This document shows positions 56,350-64,000 of a stretch of DNA of 64,000 nt, one piece after another. The DNA comes from an uncultured Draconibacterium sp. GTDB taxonomy: Bacteria; Bacteroidota; Bacteroidia; Bacteroidales; Prolixibacteraceae. Location of the stretch: the NCBI RefSeq assembly GCF_913060805.1, contig NZ_CAJXTC010000023.1, forward strand, positions 24,086 to 88,085, read 5' to 3'. Under the pieces are notes generated by a model. That model made no database searches. It saw nothing but the letters and a program-made list of their open reading frames with translations, and had not been told where the DNA came from. A program made the position numbers and the translations under genes. Position 1 is the stretch's first letter, and every line of letters starts with the position of its first letter.

Positions 56350-56498
56350 GATTAATGGTTTTGAAATTTTGACTTACGATTCCTTTTGCGCACAGCAATA
56401 ACGGGCGAACAATATCGTCATTCAATTTGGGAAGTTCAAACAAAAACCGGACTTTTTGATTTTTTTACAAAGTATTTTTTAATGGAAAAGCAAGCTAA

Positions 56499-57764
56499 TT
56501 ACGGCTCCATTGCCATCGCCCGAATATACCCTTCATTTATCTCGCATTTTGCCAGTTTCAGGTTAGCAATGTATTCCATCATCACTTTTTTAACCAGCTC
56601 CTGATCGGGACGATTTGCCTGCACTGCCTCGTACGTATCACGCGGTCCTTCAGCAAAGTCTACAATTATATCCCAGTTTTCAGGTGTTGGAATGGTAACC
56701 ATACAACGCGGACTTCCCATTTTTTTATACGGCCAGTAGTGGTAACCGATATTGTTTTTTATCATCAGGCGCGTCCAGGCAGCGATCCACTCATCCGTAT
56801 TCTCGCCGGTTTCTCCCATGTAGATTGGCAAATTCACGGAGTCGCGGAAGTCAACAAAATCCTGAATATTTGCTTGCATGGTATCGCACCAGTAGCGGTG
56901 ACAAGTGTACATCATTTTGTCGTTGAACTTGGAATCGGTAAACACTTTGAAATTGCCGTTCCACTGCGCTCCCCCCAACAAAACAATGTGGTTGTTATCC
57001 ACTTCGCGAATGGCTTTTACTGCTTTCATATAAAGTGGTTCCAGTTGTTTGTTCAACATTTCTTCATCTTCCGGGAAATAGGTGGCAATTGGTTCGTTCA
57101 GCAAATCGTAGCCTAAAATTATTGGTTCGTTTTTATAACGGTCGGCAATTTTTCGCCAGATCTCCACAAACAACTCCTGACTTTCTTGGCTAACCATCAA
57201 CCACGGGTAACCGTAGCTATCGTCGATATTGGCTCCGGTTTGTCCACCGGGGGCATCGTGCATATCCAAAATAATGTACAAGTCCGATTCGCGGCACCAC
57301 TCCACCAAACTATCGATGCGCGCGAAACCATCCTGGTTGGAATAAAGCCCCATGTAATCCTCATCGGTAAACAGTTTATAATGAAACGGCAGGCGAATAG
57401 AATTCACGCCTGTGCTTTTTAAATAACGAATATCTTCGCGGGTGATGTAATTATCCTTGAATTCTTTCCAAAATTCGTTGGTAAAATCAGGCCCCACCGC
57501 TTCGCGAAACATATTGTCGATAAGCCGTGCGGAACTGGTTTTTTGGAATTTGAACATATAACCTTCCGGATTTAGCCAGTTACCCAGGTTGATTCCCTGG
57601 ATAAAGAATTTCTCACCATTGGGTGCGATCAGGTCCGGTCCACTGATAGTTATGAATTGTGATGCGTCAGCCTGTGGTTCTGCTTTTTGCTGCGCGGGTT
57701 GACATGAAAATAATACGGCACTTAAAAACAGTACCCAAACCGATAGATGAATTTGTTTTTGCAT
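56499..57764 (-). CDS. GH5 family glycoside hydrolase, lipoprotein
   Basis: The 421-residue protein has a lipobox LFSC (Cys21) and a GH5 barrel: GINLGNWLNPEGYMF near 55, NSIRLPFHYKLFTDED near 120, IILDMHDAPGGQTG near 160, the acid/base Glu in LGYDLLNEPIATYFP near 220, CHRYWCDTM near 285, and the nucleophile Glu in PIYMGETGENTDEW near 310. These are the eight conserved GH5 positions of endoglucanase/exo-glucanase-like enzymes; substrate (glucan, mannan or other) is not determined. Upstream is a non-coding region of repeats and tRNAs, so it probably starts its own transcript. Confidence 0.9.
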   Translation of the reverse strand: MQKQIHLSVWVLFLSAVLFSCQPAQQKAEPQADASQFITISGPDLIAPNGEKFFIQGINLGNWLNPEGYMFKFQKTSSARLIDNMFREAVGPDFTNEFWKEFKDNYITREDIRYLKSTGVNSIRLPFHYKLFTDEDYMGLYSNQDGFARIDSLVEWCRESDLYIILDMHDAPGGQTGANIDDSYGYPWLMVSQESQELFVEIWRKIADRYKNEPIILGYDLLNEPIATYFPEDEEMLNKQLEPLYMKAVKAIREVDNNHIVLLGGAQWNGNFKVFTDSKFNDKMMYTCHRYWCDTMQANIQDFVDFRDSVNLPIYMGETGENTDEWIAAWTRLMIKNNIGYHYWPYKKMGSPRCMVTIPTPENWDIIVDFAEGPRDTYEAVQANRPDQELVKKVMMEYIANLKLAKCEINEGYIRAMAMEP

Positions 57765-57861
57765 GATTTAGTTTAATTGGTTGCATGTGAAAATAGCAAT
57801 AATGTTGGGAAAGAAAAAGTATTGCAAATTCGGAAGTGACAAAGAAAGGGAAGTTATTAGT

Positions 57862-58010
57862 TAAGGACTAAAGTCCGGTGTCTGTTACAGTTCACAAACC
57901 CCGGCATTACTGCCGGGGTTAAGCATAATTCCCAACTCCGGACTTTAGTCCTTAAAATTCGAAATACAGTATTTTGCTCCGTGGCTTTAGCCTTTAAAGG
58001 CTAAAGCCAT
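57862..58010. repeat. REP-like palindrome cluster
   Basis: Perfect 18-bp inverted arms TTAAGGACTAAAGTCCGG (57862-57879) and complement (57939-57956) enclose AACCCCGGCA/TGCCGGGGTT (57898-57921). A perfect 28-bp palindrome with TGGCTTTAGCC arms follows at 57983-58010. The GACTAAAGTC and GGCTTTAGCC cores are the kind recognised by REP-associated TnpA-type transposases; no such gene is in the window. Confidence 0.85.
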
Positions 58011-58069
58011 TCCTTTTCCTTATTAAAGTGCCACCAAGCTAAAGCATGGTGCAAAAACTTATAACCACA

Positions 58070-58216
58070 GGCCCCTTTGGCAGGGATTGCAGCGACACCC
58101 TGTTGCAGACAAGCGACCAGTTTTTGTTATTGGACGAAGGCGACAATGGGAGCCCGCGTAGCAATTACAAAAACCAAGCTTGACAAAACCGGTAAAGCGA
58201 TAAGCCCGGCAGCCAA
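58070..58216. other. Structured non-coding segment, possible RNA
   Basis: Between the REP cluster and the tRNA operon terminator is a stretch with strong local pairing: CAGGG/CCCTG around 12 bases at 58081-58102, and a 13-position stem with one mismatch, GTTTTTGTTATTG (58120-58132) with its partner at 58162-58174, enclosing GGAGCCCGCGTAG. It has a short open frame with no protein-like character. Function and strand unknown; it might be a relict or a conserved RNA. Confidence 0.35.
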
Positions 58217-58234
58217 CCAAAAGAAAATATTAGG

Positions 58235-58270
58235 CAAAAAAAGGCCTCACAAAAATGTGAAGCCTTTTAA
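58235..58270 (-). terminator. Terminator of the tRNA operon
   Basis: On the minus strand AAGGCTTCACA pairs with TGTGAGGCCTT around a T-rich loop, followed by seven T. It lies immediately after the tRNA-Gly pseudogene. Confidence 0.85.
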
Positions 58271-58271
58271 G

Positions 58272-58422
58272 AGCGAGAAATCCTGACGATTATGTCAGGA
58301 CAGGCGGGACTCGAATGCTGACGCTTTTGGTCAGCATCCTGACATTCCTCGGGAATCGTCAGGGCCCGCGCCCCCGATCCGTCAGTTGACGGATCGTGCT
58401 CTACCAACCGAGCTATTCTGCT
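58272..58422 (-). pseudogene. tRNA-Gly pseudogene interrupted by three palindromic units
   Basis: The segment aligns with the two intact tRNA-Gly genes next to it but is 151 instead of 73 bases. Intact parts remaining are the D arm (GCTCGGTTGGTAGAGC), the outer anticodon stem, GCGGG of the T stem, TTCGAGTCCCG and the 3' acceptor TTTCTCGC. Extra palindromes occupy three places: the anticodon loop (GATCCGTCA...GACGGATC, 58376-58397), the T loop (two hairpins with TGCTGAC and CCTGAC arms, 58316-58363) and the T-stem/acceptor junction (TCCTGAC...GTCAGGA, 58281-58300). The GCC anticodon is gone and the 5' acceptor has three mismatches, so it cannot act as tRNA-Gly. Confidence 0.85.
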
Positions 58423-58475
58423 AAATTTAAGGCATAAAAAAAGACCACATAAATTAATATGCAGTCTTAGTTTTG

Positions 58476-58548
<73 letters not shown>

Positions 58549-58554
58549 AAAAAA

Positions 58555-58642
58555 TGGTACCCGAGGCGGGACTTGAACCCGCACGATCATAATGATCATT
58601 GGATTTTAAGTCCAACGTGTCTACCAATTCCACCACCCGGGC
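58555..58642 (-). tRNA. tRNA-Leu (TAA)
   Basis: Acceptor GCCCGGG/CTCGGGT, anticodon stem-loop TTGGA-CTTAAAA-TCCAA (anticodon TAA), a long variable arm TGATCATTATGATCG as expected for leucine, T arm GCGGGTTCAAGTCCCGC and an encoded 3' CCA after discriminator A. 85 bases plus CCA. Confidence 0.97.
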
Positions 58643-58664
58643 ATCCTTTGGATTATCGTGAATG

Positions 58665-58737
<73 letters not shown>

Positions 58738-58771
58738 ATATTTTAATGAACTTGCTTTTTCAAAAGCGATG

Positions 58772-58802
58772 CAAATATATTGCTATTTTTTTATCTGGCA
58801 AA
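58772..58802 (-). promoter_or_regulatory. Promoter of the tRNA operon
   Basis: On the minus strand TTTG (58802-58799), 19-base spacer, TATATTTG (58779-58772): an ideal Bacteroidota -33/-7 promoter, about 27 bases before the first tRNA-Gly. Confidence 0.8.
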
Positions 58803-58817
58803 AATTATTGAAGTCCA

Positions 58818-61439
58818 TTAAGAAATTCCTGTCAATTTCTTTATTTCATTTAGCTTGTTCAGGGCTTCAATTGGCGTCAGATTATTCACGTCGAGCCCGG
58901 CAATCTCATCCCTAATTTGCTTTAGCACAGGATCATCCAGTTGAAAAAAGCTCAACTGCATGCCTTCGCGATTTTCGCCAATCTCTTCTAAAGGTTTACT
59001 TAAACTTTCCTTCTCTTTTCCGCCTTCCAACTTCGATAATATCTGCTCGGCACGTTGAATTACCGATTTTGGCATGCCTGCCATGCCCGCCACATGGATA
59101 CCAAAACTGTGATTACTTCCTCCACGAACCAGTTTTCGTAAGAAAATAACTTTGTTGCCCACCTCTTTTATGGAAACGTTAAAGTTTTTCACGCGCGGGA
59201 AAGCTCCCTCCATTTCGTTCAGCTCGTGATAGTGGGTGGCAAACAGTGTTTTTGCTTTGGTGAAAGCATGTTCGTGCAGATGCTCCACAATCGACCAGGC
59301 GATGGAAATTCCGTCGTAAGTTGATGTTCCGCGCCCCAGCTCGTCGAAAAGAATCAGGCTGCGATCGGAAACATTATTCAGAATGCTCGCCGCTTCGTTC
59401 ATCTCCACCATAAAAGTTGATTCGCCCAGCGAAATATTATCCGAAGCTCCAACACGGGTAAATATTTTATCTACAAAACCGATTTTTGCGACTTCGGCAG
59501 GAACAAACGATCCCATTTGCGCCATCAGCACAATTAACGCTGTTTGACGCAGCAGTGCCGATTTACCGGCCATGTTCGGCCCCGTAATAATTATGATCTG
59601 TTGATCTTCCTGATCAAGTTTTACGTCGTTTGCGATGTACGAATCGCCAATTGGCAACTGATGCTCTATTACAGGATGCCGCCCCTCTTTGATCTCGATT
59701 GAAGTAGCATCGTTCACCTCCGGCCGAAAATATTTATAGGATGTTGCGCATGTGGCGTACGACAAGAGACAATCGATTTGTGCCAGAATATGGGAGTTCA
59801 ACTGAATAGCTGAAATGTATTCTGACAGTGCAAAAATCAATTCACCAAAAAGCCGGCCTTCGAGCACCTGGATTTTCTCCTCAGCACCAAGAATTTTCTG
59901 CTCGTATTCTTTTAATTCCTCGGTAATATATCGCTCGGCACTTACCAGCGTTTGTTTGCGAATCCAATCAGCCGGCACCTTATCTTTGTGCGTATTCCTC
60001 ACTTCAATGTAGTAACCAAAAACATTGTTGAAACTGATCTTCAGCGATGGAATTCCATGTTTTTCACTTTCACGTTTCTGAATTTGCGCCAGGTAATCTT
60101 TTCCTGAGTAAGCGATTTTTCGCAGGTCATCCAGTTCCTCAGAAACACCTTCGGCAATTACTTTTCCTTTATTCACTGCTGTTGGCGGATCGGCAACAAT
60201 TTGCTTTTCGATACGCTCCCGAATCAGATCACAAGGATTTAACTGCTCGGCAAAACGATTTAAAGCCGGATTGTCAACACTGGCGCAGGCAGCCTTTATA
60301 GGCACAATTGCCGCCAATGCATTTTTTACCTGCACTACTTCGCGTGGATTGATGCGACCGACTGCAACTTTTGAAATCAGTCGTTCCAAATCGCCCATCT
60401 GACGGAGGTGTTCTTCCAGGTTTTCTTTGGTTTCCGGATCTTTCAGAAAAAGCTCGACAACTTCCAGCCGCTCGTTTATCGGATCGATATCTTTTAAAGG
60501 CAGCGCCATCCAACGTTTCAGCAAGCGCGATCCCATTGGTGTGATGGTTTTATCGATCACGTTGATGAGTGCTTTACCACTTTCGTGAAGCGGTGCAAAC
60601 AACTCGAGGTTACGAATGGTAAACCGGTCGAGCCAAACATAGTGTTCTTCCTCAATCCGGCTTAATCCCGAGATATGACTTAACTTCTGGTGTTGCGTAA
60701 TATCGAGATAATGCAAAATCGCTCCGGCAGCAATAATACCCAACTGCATGTTATGCACACCAAAACCTTTTAACGAACTGGTTTCAAAATGCCGGGTCAG
60801 GCGGTCGTTTGCAGCATCGTCGGTGTACACCCAGTCTTCCAGATTAAAGGTGTAAAATTTTGTCCCGAACAGATCGTTAAACTCCTTCCCTCTTCCGCGT
60901 TGAAACAACACTTCTTTGGGTTGAAACGAATTCAATAATTTGTCGATGTATTCAAAACTACCTTCGGCAGCTAAAAACTCACCGGTTGAGATATCGAGAA
61001 AGGCAATACCTGCCCGTTTTTTATCGAAATGGACCGATGCGAGGAAGTTGTTTTCGCGGTTCTCAAGAATATTATCGTTGATGGAAACCCCCGGAGTTAC
61101 CAACTCGGTAATCCCACGTTTCACGATTTTCTTGGTCATTTTCGGATCTTCCAGCTGCTCGCAAATCGCAACCCGCTGTCCGGCCCGCACCAACTTGGGT
61201 AAATAAGTATCCAGCGCATGATGCGGAAAACCTGCCAACTCCACATAACTGGCGGAACCATTTGCCCGGCGCGTTAATGTAATTCCCAGAATTTCCGCCG
61301 CCTTTATGGCATCTTCTCCAAATGTTTCATAAAAATCGCCCACACGAAAAAGCAACACCGCATCAGGATGTTTATCCTTGATGGTATAATATTGCTTCAT
61401 CAGCGGAGTTTCTACATATTTCTTTTCCTTTTTTGCCAT
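58818..61439 (-). CDS. mutS: DNA mismatch repair protein MutS
   Basis: MutS recognises base mismatches and starts repair. The 873-residue protein has the mismatch-binding domain with the Phe-x-Glu motif ([11 protein letters not shown], residues about 33-43), connector and lever domains, the clamp, and the ATPase: Walker [14 protein letters not shown] near 620, [14 protein letters not shown], Walker [18 protein letters not shown] near 695, and the dimerisation helices; the end holds a short acidic tail and a helical domain. Length is standard. A -7 box lies 8 bases before the ATG, so its mRNA may be nearly leaderless. Downstream is the tRNA operon on the same strand. Confidence 0.97.
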   Translation of the reverse strand: MAKKEKKYVETPLMKQYYTIKDKHPDAVLLFRVGDFYETFGEDAIKAAEILGITLTRRANGSASYVELAGFPHHALDTYLPKLVRAGQRVAICEQLEDPKMTKKIVKRGITELVTPGVSINDNILENRENNFLASVHFDKKRAGIAFLDISTGEFLAAEGSFEYIDKLLNSFQPKEVLFQRGRGKEFNDLFGTKFYTFNLEDWVYTDDAANDRLTRHFETSSLKGFGVHNMQLGIIAAGAILHYLDITQHQKLSHISGLSRIEEEHYVWLDRFTIRNLELFAPLHESGKALINVIDKTITPMGSRLLKRWMALPLKDIDPINERLEVVELFLKDPETKENLEEHLRQMGDLERLISKVAVGRINPREVVQVKNALAAIVPIKAACASVDNPALNRFAEQLNPCDLIRERIEKQIVADPPTAVNKGKVIAEGVSEELDDLRKIAYSGKDYLAQIQKRESEKHGIPSLKISFNNVFGYYIEVRNTHKDKVPADWIRKQTLVSAERYITEELKEYEQKILGAEEKIQVLEGRLFGELIFALSEYISAIQLNSHILAQIDCLLSYATCATSYKYFRPEVNDATSIEIKEGRHPVIEHQLPIGDSYIANDVKLDQEDQQIIIITGPNMAGKSALLRQTALIVLMAQMGSFVPAEVAKIGFVDKIFTRVGASDNISLGESTFMVEMNEAASILNNVSDRSLILFDELGRGTSTYDGISIAWSIVEHLHEHAFTKAKTLFATHYHELNEMEGAFPRVKNFNVSIKEVGNKVIFLRKLVRGGSNHSFGIHVAGMAGMPKSVIQRAEQILSKLEGGKEKESLSKPLEEIGENREGMQLSFFQLDDPVLKQIRDEIAGLDVNNLTPIEALNKLNEIKKLTGIS

Positions 61440-61446
61440 CGTTGAG

Positions 61447-61454
61447 CAAAGATA
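61447..61454 (-). promoter_or_regulatory. -7 promoter box (TATCTTTG) of mutS
   Basis: Exact TAnnTTTG on the minus strand ending 8 bases from the mutS ATG, which would put transcription start within a few bases of the start codon. Confidence 0.4.
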
Positions 61455-61630
61455 ATTGTTTCAATGCATGGAAGAAATCCATGACAAATTTGTTCATCCA
61501 AACTTTTCAACAATATCGGGTTGCACCAAGGCAAAAGTTGAAAGGAAAAAGGCAAAAGTAACTGCGATAAAAGAAATTGGATTACAATTAAATATCGCTG
61601 ATGACTTTGATTCAAGTTCCGAAAACTATT

Positions 61631-61778
61631 TTTTGCACCGTCTTTTAAGGCGGTGATACCAAAGCATCCAGACCAATCTGATTTTTTAGATTTTTTGTAG
61701 AATGAAGTTTACAAAAAATCTAAAAAATCACTGCTGAAATATCCTCTTTTTTACACCGCTCTAAAGAACGGTGCAAAA
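61631..61778. repeat. MITE-like nested inverted repeat, copy B
   Basis: Outer arms TTTTGCACCGTCTTTTAAGG and its near-complement (3 mismatches), each itself palindromic, enclose a 20-bp AT-rich hairpin (GATTTTTTAGATTTTTTGTA with its complement, 8-base loop). Same design as copy A at 2.69 kb. It fills most of the 357-base gap between mutS and the DUF4105 gene; the rest of that gap is an AAAAGGCAAAAGT-type low-complexity stretch. Confidence 0.85.
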
Positions 61779-61797
61779 GATAATTCCAATAAATAAA

Positions 61798-62982
61798 TTA
61801 ACTGCGAGCCGCTTTTAAAGACTTCAAAATTAATAACGAATGCGCCACTGCCCGAATAAAAAATGTGGCTGCCATGATGAAAAACACCGGATGAAATTTT
61901 TGCGGCAGAAAAGGTGCCGAAATAAAAAACAAGATCATCCAAACCGCAAAAATAGGGTGATAATAACGAATCGCCGAACGCCATTTTTTTCGTAGCCATA
62001 GAATTGCAAATGGCAGACTCAGCGGAACCAGCCACATCAGGTTATAATTCGGGCTCATTGCCGGATGTTCGGAATAAATGGTAAACCAGGTGAGCAACAA
62101 ACCACCAAGTCCGTTTATCCCGTAAAGCACAATATCAAGCGCGGGCTTCATTTTTTCGTTCTTAAACTGTTTCCATGTGAAATAGGCTACCACCAGCAAC
62201 AACAATGAAAAAACCATGAGCGGCCCCCAAAGCCATGTCAGAATTTGAGTTTGTTCCGGCGCCTGGTAAAGTACCTGAACCGGTTGCGCAATATTCTGCC
62301 CGTTATCATTTCTTTTTGCCGTTGCAAAATGCTGCATCACATAATCGGGCAAAAACATTTCTTCTTCAAGCGTTGCCTCACGATCGGACTCAGCTGCCAC
62401 CAAAAAATCGATACCAAAATTCAACCATCTTATTTTGTGGTGACAATCTTTTATCAGCGTTCGCAAGGTTTTATGACTGGCACTGTCGGTGTAAGTAATG
62501 CCGCCATTTACGTTGTCGGCAATTACATCGCGCACCCGCGTGGCACAGTTATCAAAGAAAAAATTATAGCGGTACACCCTGTTTTCGGGCTGTGCATTCC
62601 ACACTAGAAAATCAATAACCGCTTGTTTTTCCTGCGCTGTAAGATTTAATTCCTGCTCAAAAACGCTGCGTTTATCGTGCCGGTATTCATTCAAAAAACT
62701 TTCAAAACGATAAGCGCCAAGCAAGTAATCGGTTTGCCCGGCACAAAAACGATACAGAAAATTGGGGCTGCTAAAATCAAAAATTCCGTAGTTAAAAACC
62801 ACGTCATAATTCAACATTGGATCTTTTACGCGAATGGCCGAATGACCATAAACCGAATATGCCTCATTTCCAGGGCTGCAGGTAATTATGCTAACCGTTG
62901 CCCTTTCTGAAAGTTGAAAAGCCAGCCCATTAAATGCGAGGGCCACAAATACTACAACTAAAAGCCGCTTTAAGAGATTCAT
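61798..62982 (-). CDS. DUF4105 membrane protein (Lnb-type lipoprotein N-acyltransferase candidate)
   Basis: The 394-residue protein has a signal sequence, a periplasmic N-terminal domain and five C-terminal membrane helices. The periplasmic part contains VSIITCSPGNEAYSVYGHSAIRVKD with His47 and FFFDNCATRVRD with Cys146, the His/Cys pair of the DUF4105 family (NlpC/P60-like arrangement). In Bacteroides a member of this family, Lnb, has been reported to add the third acyl chain to lipoproteins, replacing Lnt. With the many lipoproteins in this window that role is attractive, but this copy could be another paralogue. No close operon partner. Confidence 0.85.
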   Translation of the reverse strand: MNLLKRLLVVVFVALAFNGLAFQLSERATVSIITCSPGNEAYSVYGHSAIRVKDPMLNYDVVFNYGIFDFSSPNFLYRFCAGQTDYLLGAYRFESFLNEYRHDKRSVFEQELNLTAQEKQAVIDFLVWNAQPENRVYRYNFFFDNCATRVRDVIADNVNGGITYTDSASHKTLRTLIKDCHHKIRWLNFGIDFLVAAESDREATLEEEMFLPDYVMQHFATAKRNDNGQNIAQPVQVLYQAPEQTQILTWLWGPLMVFSLLLLVVAYFTWKQFKNEKMKPALDIVLYGINGLGGLLLTWFTIYSEHPAMSPNYNLMWLVPLSLPFAILWLRKKWRSAIRYYHPIFAVWMILFFISAPFLPQKFHPVFFIMAATFFIRAVAHSLLILKSLKAARS

Positions 62983-63194
62983 GAAAGTTTTCTGCCTTAT
63001 TTAATTTTCAATAAAGGAACAAAAAAGCTCATTTCCGGCCTAAATAAAATATAATATTTTAATTTAGACTTGTTCCAGATTAGAAAATTCAATTCTTTTT
63101 CTAATCTTTGCATTGAATTATTTACAAGATGCACGTGAAGCTCAGTGCAATAAATGCGCAAGCCACGCATCAGACAGAAAGCAGAGAGGATTAT

Positions 63195-64000
63195 ATGAGT
63201 TGTAATGGATGTTCGTTCAATAATTCAACAAGTAGCATAACACAAGGATACGACTGGCTGAGTGATTTGCCAGACACCACCGATAAATCAGATATTGTTG
63301 AAGTTAAGTTTAAGTCAACCCGCAAAGAATACTATAAAAATGTTGAAAATCTTCCGCTAAAACGTGGAGACCGTATAGTTGTTGCCTCCTCGCCGGGGCA
63401 CGATGTTGGCGAAGTAACCCTAACCGGTTACCTGGCCGAAAAACAATTTAAGCTGCGGATAAAAAACCCGTCGCGTTATGACCTGAATGTGGTTTACCGC
63501 AAAGCTTCCGATGCCGATATTCAGAAACTGAACGAGGCACGCAGCCGCGAAAAAGCCACCATGATACGTGCACGCCAGGCAGCACAGGAACTTGGGCTGG
63601 ACATGAAAATTGGCGATGTTGAGTTCAGAGGCGACAACAAAAAAGCAATTTTTTACTACTTAGCCGAAGGCCGTGTTGATTTCAGGGAGCTGATTAAAGT
63701 ATATGCCCGCGAATTCCGTATTAAAGTGGAAATGAAACAAATTGGTGCCCGCCAGGAAGCCGGTTTGATTGGAGGAATTGGCTCATGCGGTCGAGAATTG
63801 TGTTGCTCGAGCTGGCGAACCGATTTTTCAAGTATTTCGTCGGAAGCGGCGCTAAAGCAAGGCCTGTCGCCATCGGCGCAAAAAATGGCCGGTGCCTGCG
63901 GAAAACTAAAATGCTGTCTGCTCTACGAGCTTGACGCTTACATTGAGGCAGGAAATGAATTTCCGCGCGAACTACTCGACCTTGAACTGGCATCGGGAAT
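63195..64000 (+). CDS. ricT: PSP1-domain protein RicT (partial at window end)
   Basis: The frame is open from ATG to the window edge, giving the first 268 residues. AGAGAGGA stands 4 bases before the ATG, a good Shine-Dalgarno site. The protein starts MSCNGCSF, then has the PSP1 core: IVEVKFKSTRKEYYKN, LKRGDRIVVASSPGHDVGEVTLTG, ELIKVYAREFRIKVEMKQIGARQEAGLIGGIGSCGRELCCSSW and AGACGKLKCCLLYE. Cysteines in GSCGRELCC and CGKLKCC are those that hold a [4Fe-4S] cluster in RicT (YaaT) of the Ric complex. In Bacteroidota the gene is usually followed by gldH. The 5' region (about 210 bases) shows only a weak promoter-like TAATCTTTG. Confidence 0.93.
   Translation, partial: MSCNGCSFNNSTSSITQGYDWLSDLPDTTDKSDIVEVKFKSTRKEYYKNVENLPLKRGDRIVVASSPGHDVGEVTLTGYLAEKQFKLRIKNPSRYDLNVVYRKASDADIQKLNEARSREKATMIRARQAAQELGLDMKIGDVEFRGDNKKAIFYYLAEGRVDFRELIKVYAREFRIKVEMKQIGARQEAGLIGGIGSCGRELCCSSWRTDFSSISSEAALKQGLSPSAQKMAGACGKLKCCLLYELDAYIEAGNEFPRELLDLELASG

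Noticed and set aside
58077..58286. A 69-codon open frame between the REP cluster and the tRNA genes
   Set aside because: It crosses a strongly paired segment and the tRNA-operon terminator. Composition is not protein-like and no start signal is seen.
58272..58422. An intron-containing functional tRNA
   Set aside because: Three inserts at different arms, a missing GCC anticodon and acceptor mismatches do not fit any known tRNA intron.
61456..61656. A 66-codon open frame upstream of mutS
   Set aside because: It runs into the nested-palindrome repeat and has no domain, no promoter and low-complexity Lys/Ala content.

Overview
This window comes from a Bacteroidota chromosome, probably order Marinilabiliales or a relative such as Prolixibacteraceae. 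That placement is my inference from gene content. The evidence is: type IX secretion genes (PorU, PorV, GldJ), lipoprotein signal peptides ending in LFSSC-like lipoboxes, -7 promoter boxes of the form TAnnTTTG instead of TATAAT, weak Shine-Dalgarno use, SusC-free carbohydrate genes (GH2, GH5, sulfatase, DUF1080, BNR propeller), and the TIGR03915/TIGR03916 DNA-repair pair. By eye, base composition is fairly even at low-to-mid 40s % GC. There is no rRNA, no CRISPR array, no phage and no complete insertion sequence. What is abundant is small palindromic repeats between genes.

Layout. 1-2.7 kb: the end of a zinc-ribbon protein, a possible small RNA, and a LemA-TPM-TPM membrane-associated operon. 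2.7-9.7 kb: a nested-palindrome repeat, urocanate hydratase, then an overlapping trio of sodium symporter, AprA-like flavoprotein and two-cluster ferredoxin, then a DUF3667 protein. 9.7-19.5 kb: a thioredoxin-like protein, a CoA-binding protein, IspF, the type IX secretion pair PorV-PorU facing GldJ, MurF and TrxA. 19.6-23.5 kb: CCA-adding enzyme, a secreted nuclease/phosphatase-fold protein and a beta-helix lipoprotein. 23.6-29.4 kb: a peptidoglycan-scavenging locus with a symporter, a NamZ-like muramidase and a NagZ-AmiE fusion. 29.4-33.4 kb: a small HTH-like protein, DUF1080, a uracil/xanthine permease and a PQQ-type propeller.

33.5-36.8 kb: a radical-SAM DNA-repair pair with a heptamer tandem repeat between its genes, divergent from an S24 self-cleaving repressor. 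36.9-40 kb: AmrS, Ppx/GppA and QueG. 40-46.8 kb: a GH2 enzyme with an inserted LamG domain, a BNR propeller lipoprotein and a lipoprotein-type Gfo/Idh/MocA oxidoreductase. 46.9-49.4 kb: a four-domain sulfur-transfer fusion (CoA-disulfide reductase, rhodanese, TusA, DsrE2) with a palindromic operator candidate. 49.6-54.9 kb: two tandem M28 peptidases, an M48 peptidase and a small barrel protein. 54.9-57.8 kb: a sulfatase and a GH5 enzyme. 57.8-58.8 kb: REP-like palindromes, a structured non-coding segment and a tRNA operon (Gly, Leu, Gly) ending in a tRNA-Gly pseudogene interrupted at three places by palindromes. 58.8-64 kb: MutS, a second nested-palindrome repeat, a DUF4105/Lnb-type protein and the start of RicT.

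How the parts fit. Much of the window is envelope biology: secretion and surface attachment (PorU/PorV/GldJ), cell-wall synthesis and reuse (MurF, NamZ, NagZ-AmiE), lipoprotein maturation (DUF4105) and secreted glycan or peptide degradation. The most unusual items are the palindrome-invaded tRNA, the flavoprotein-ferredoxin-symporter trio next to hutU, and the self-cleaving repressor beside the radical-SAM repair genes.
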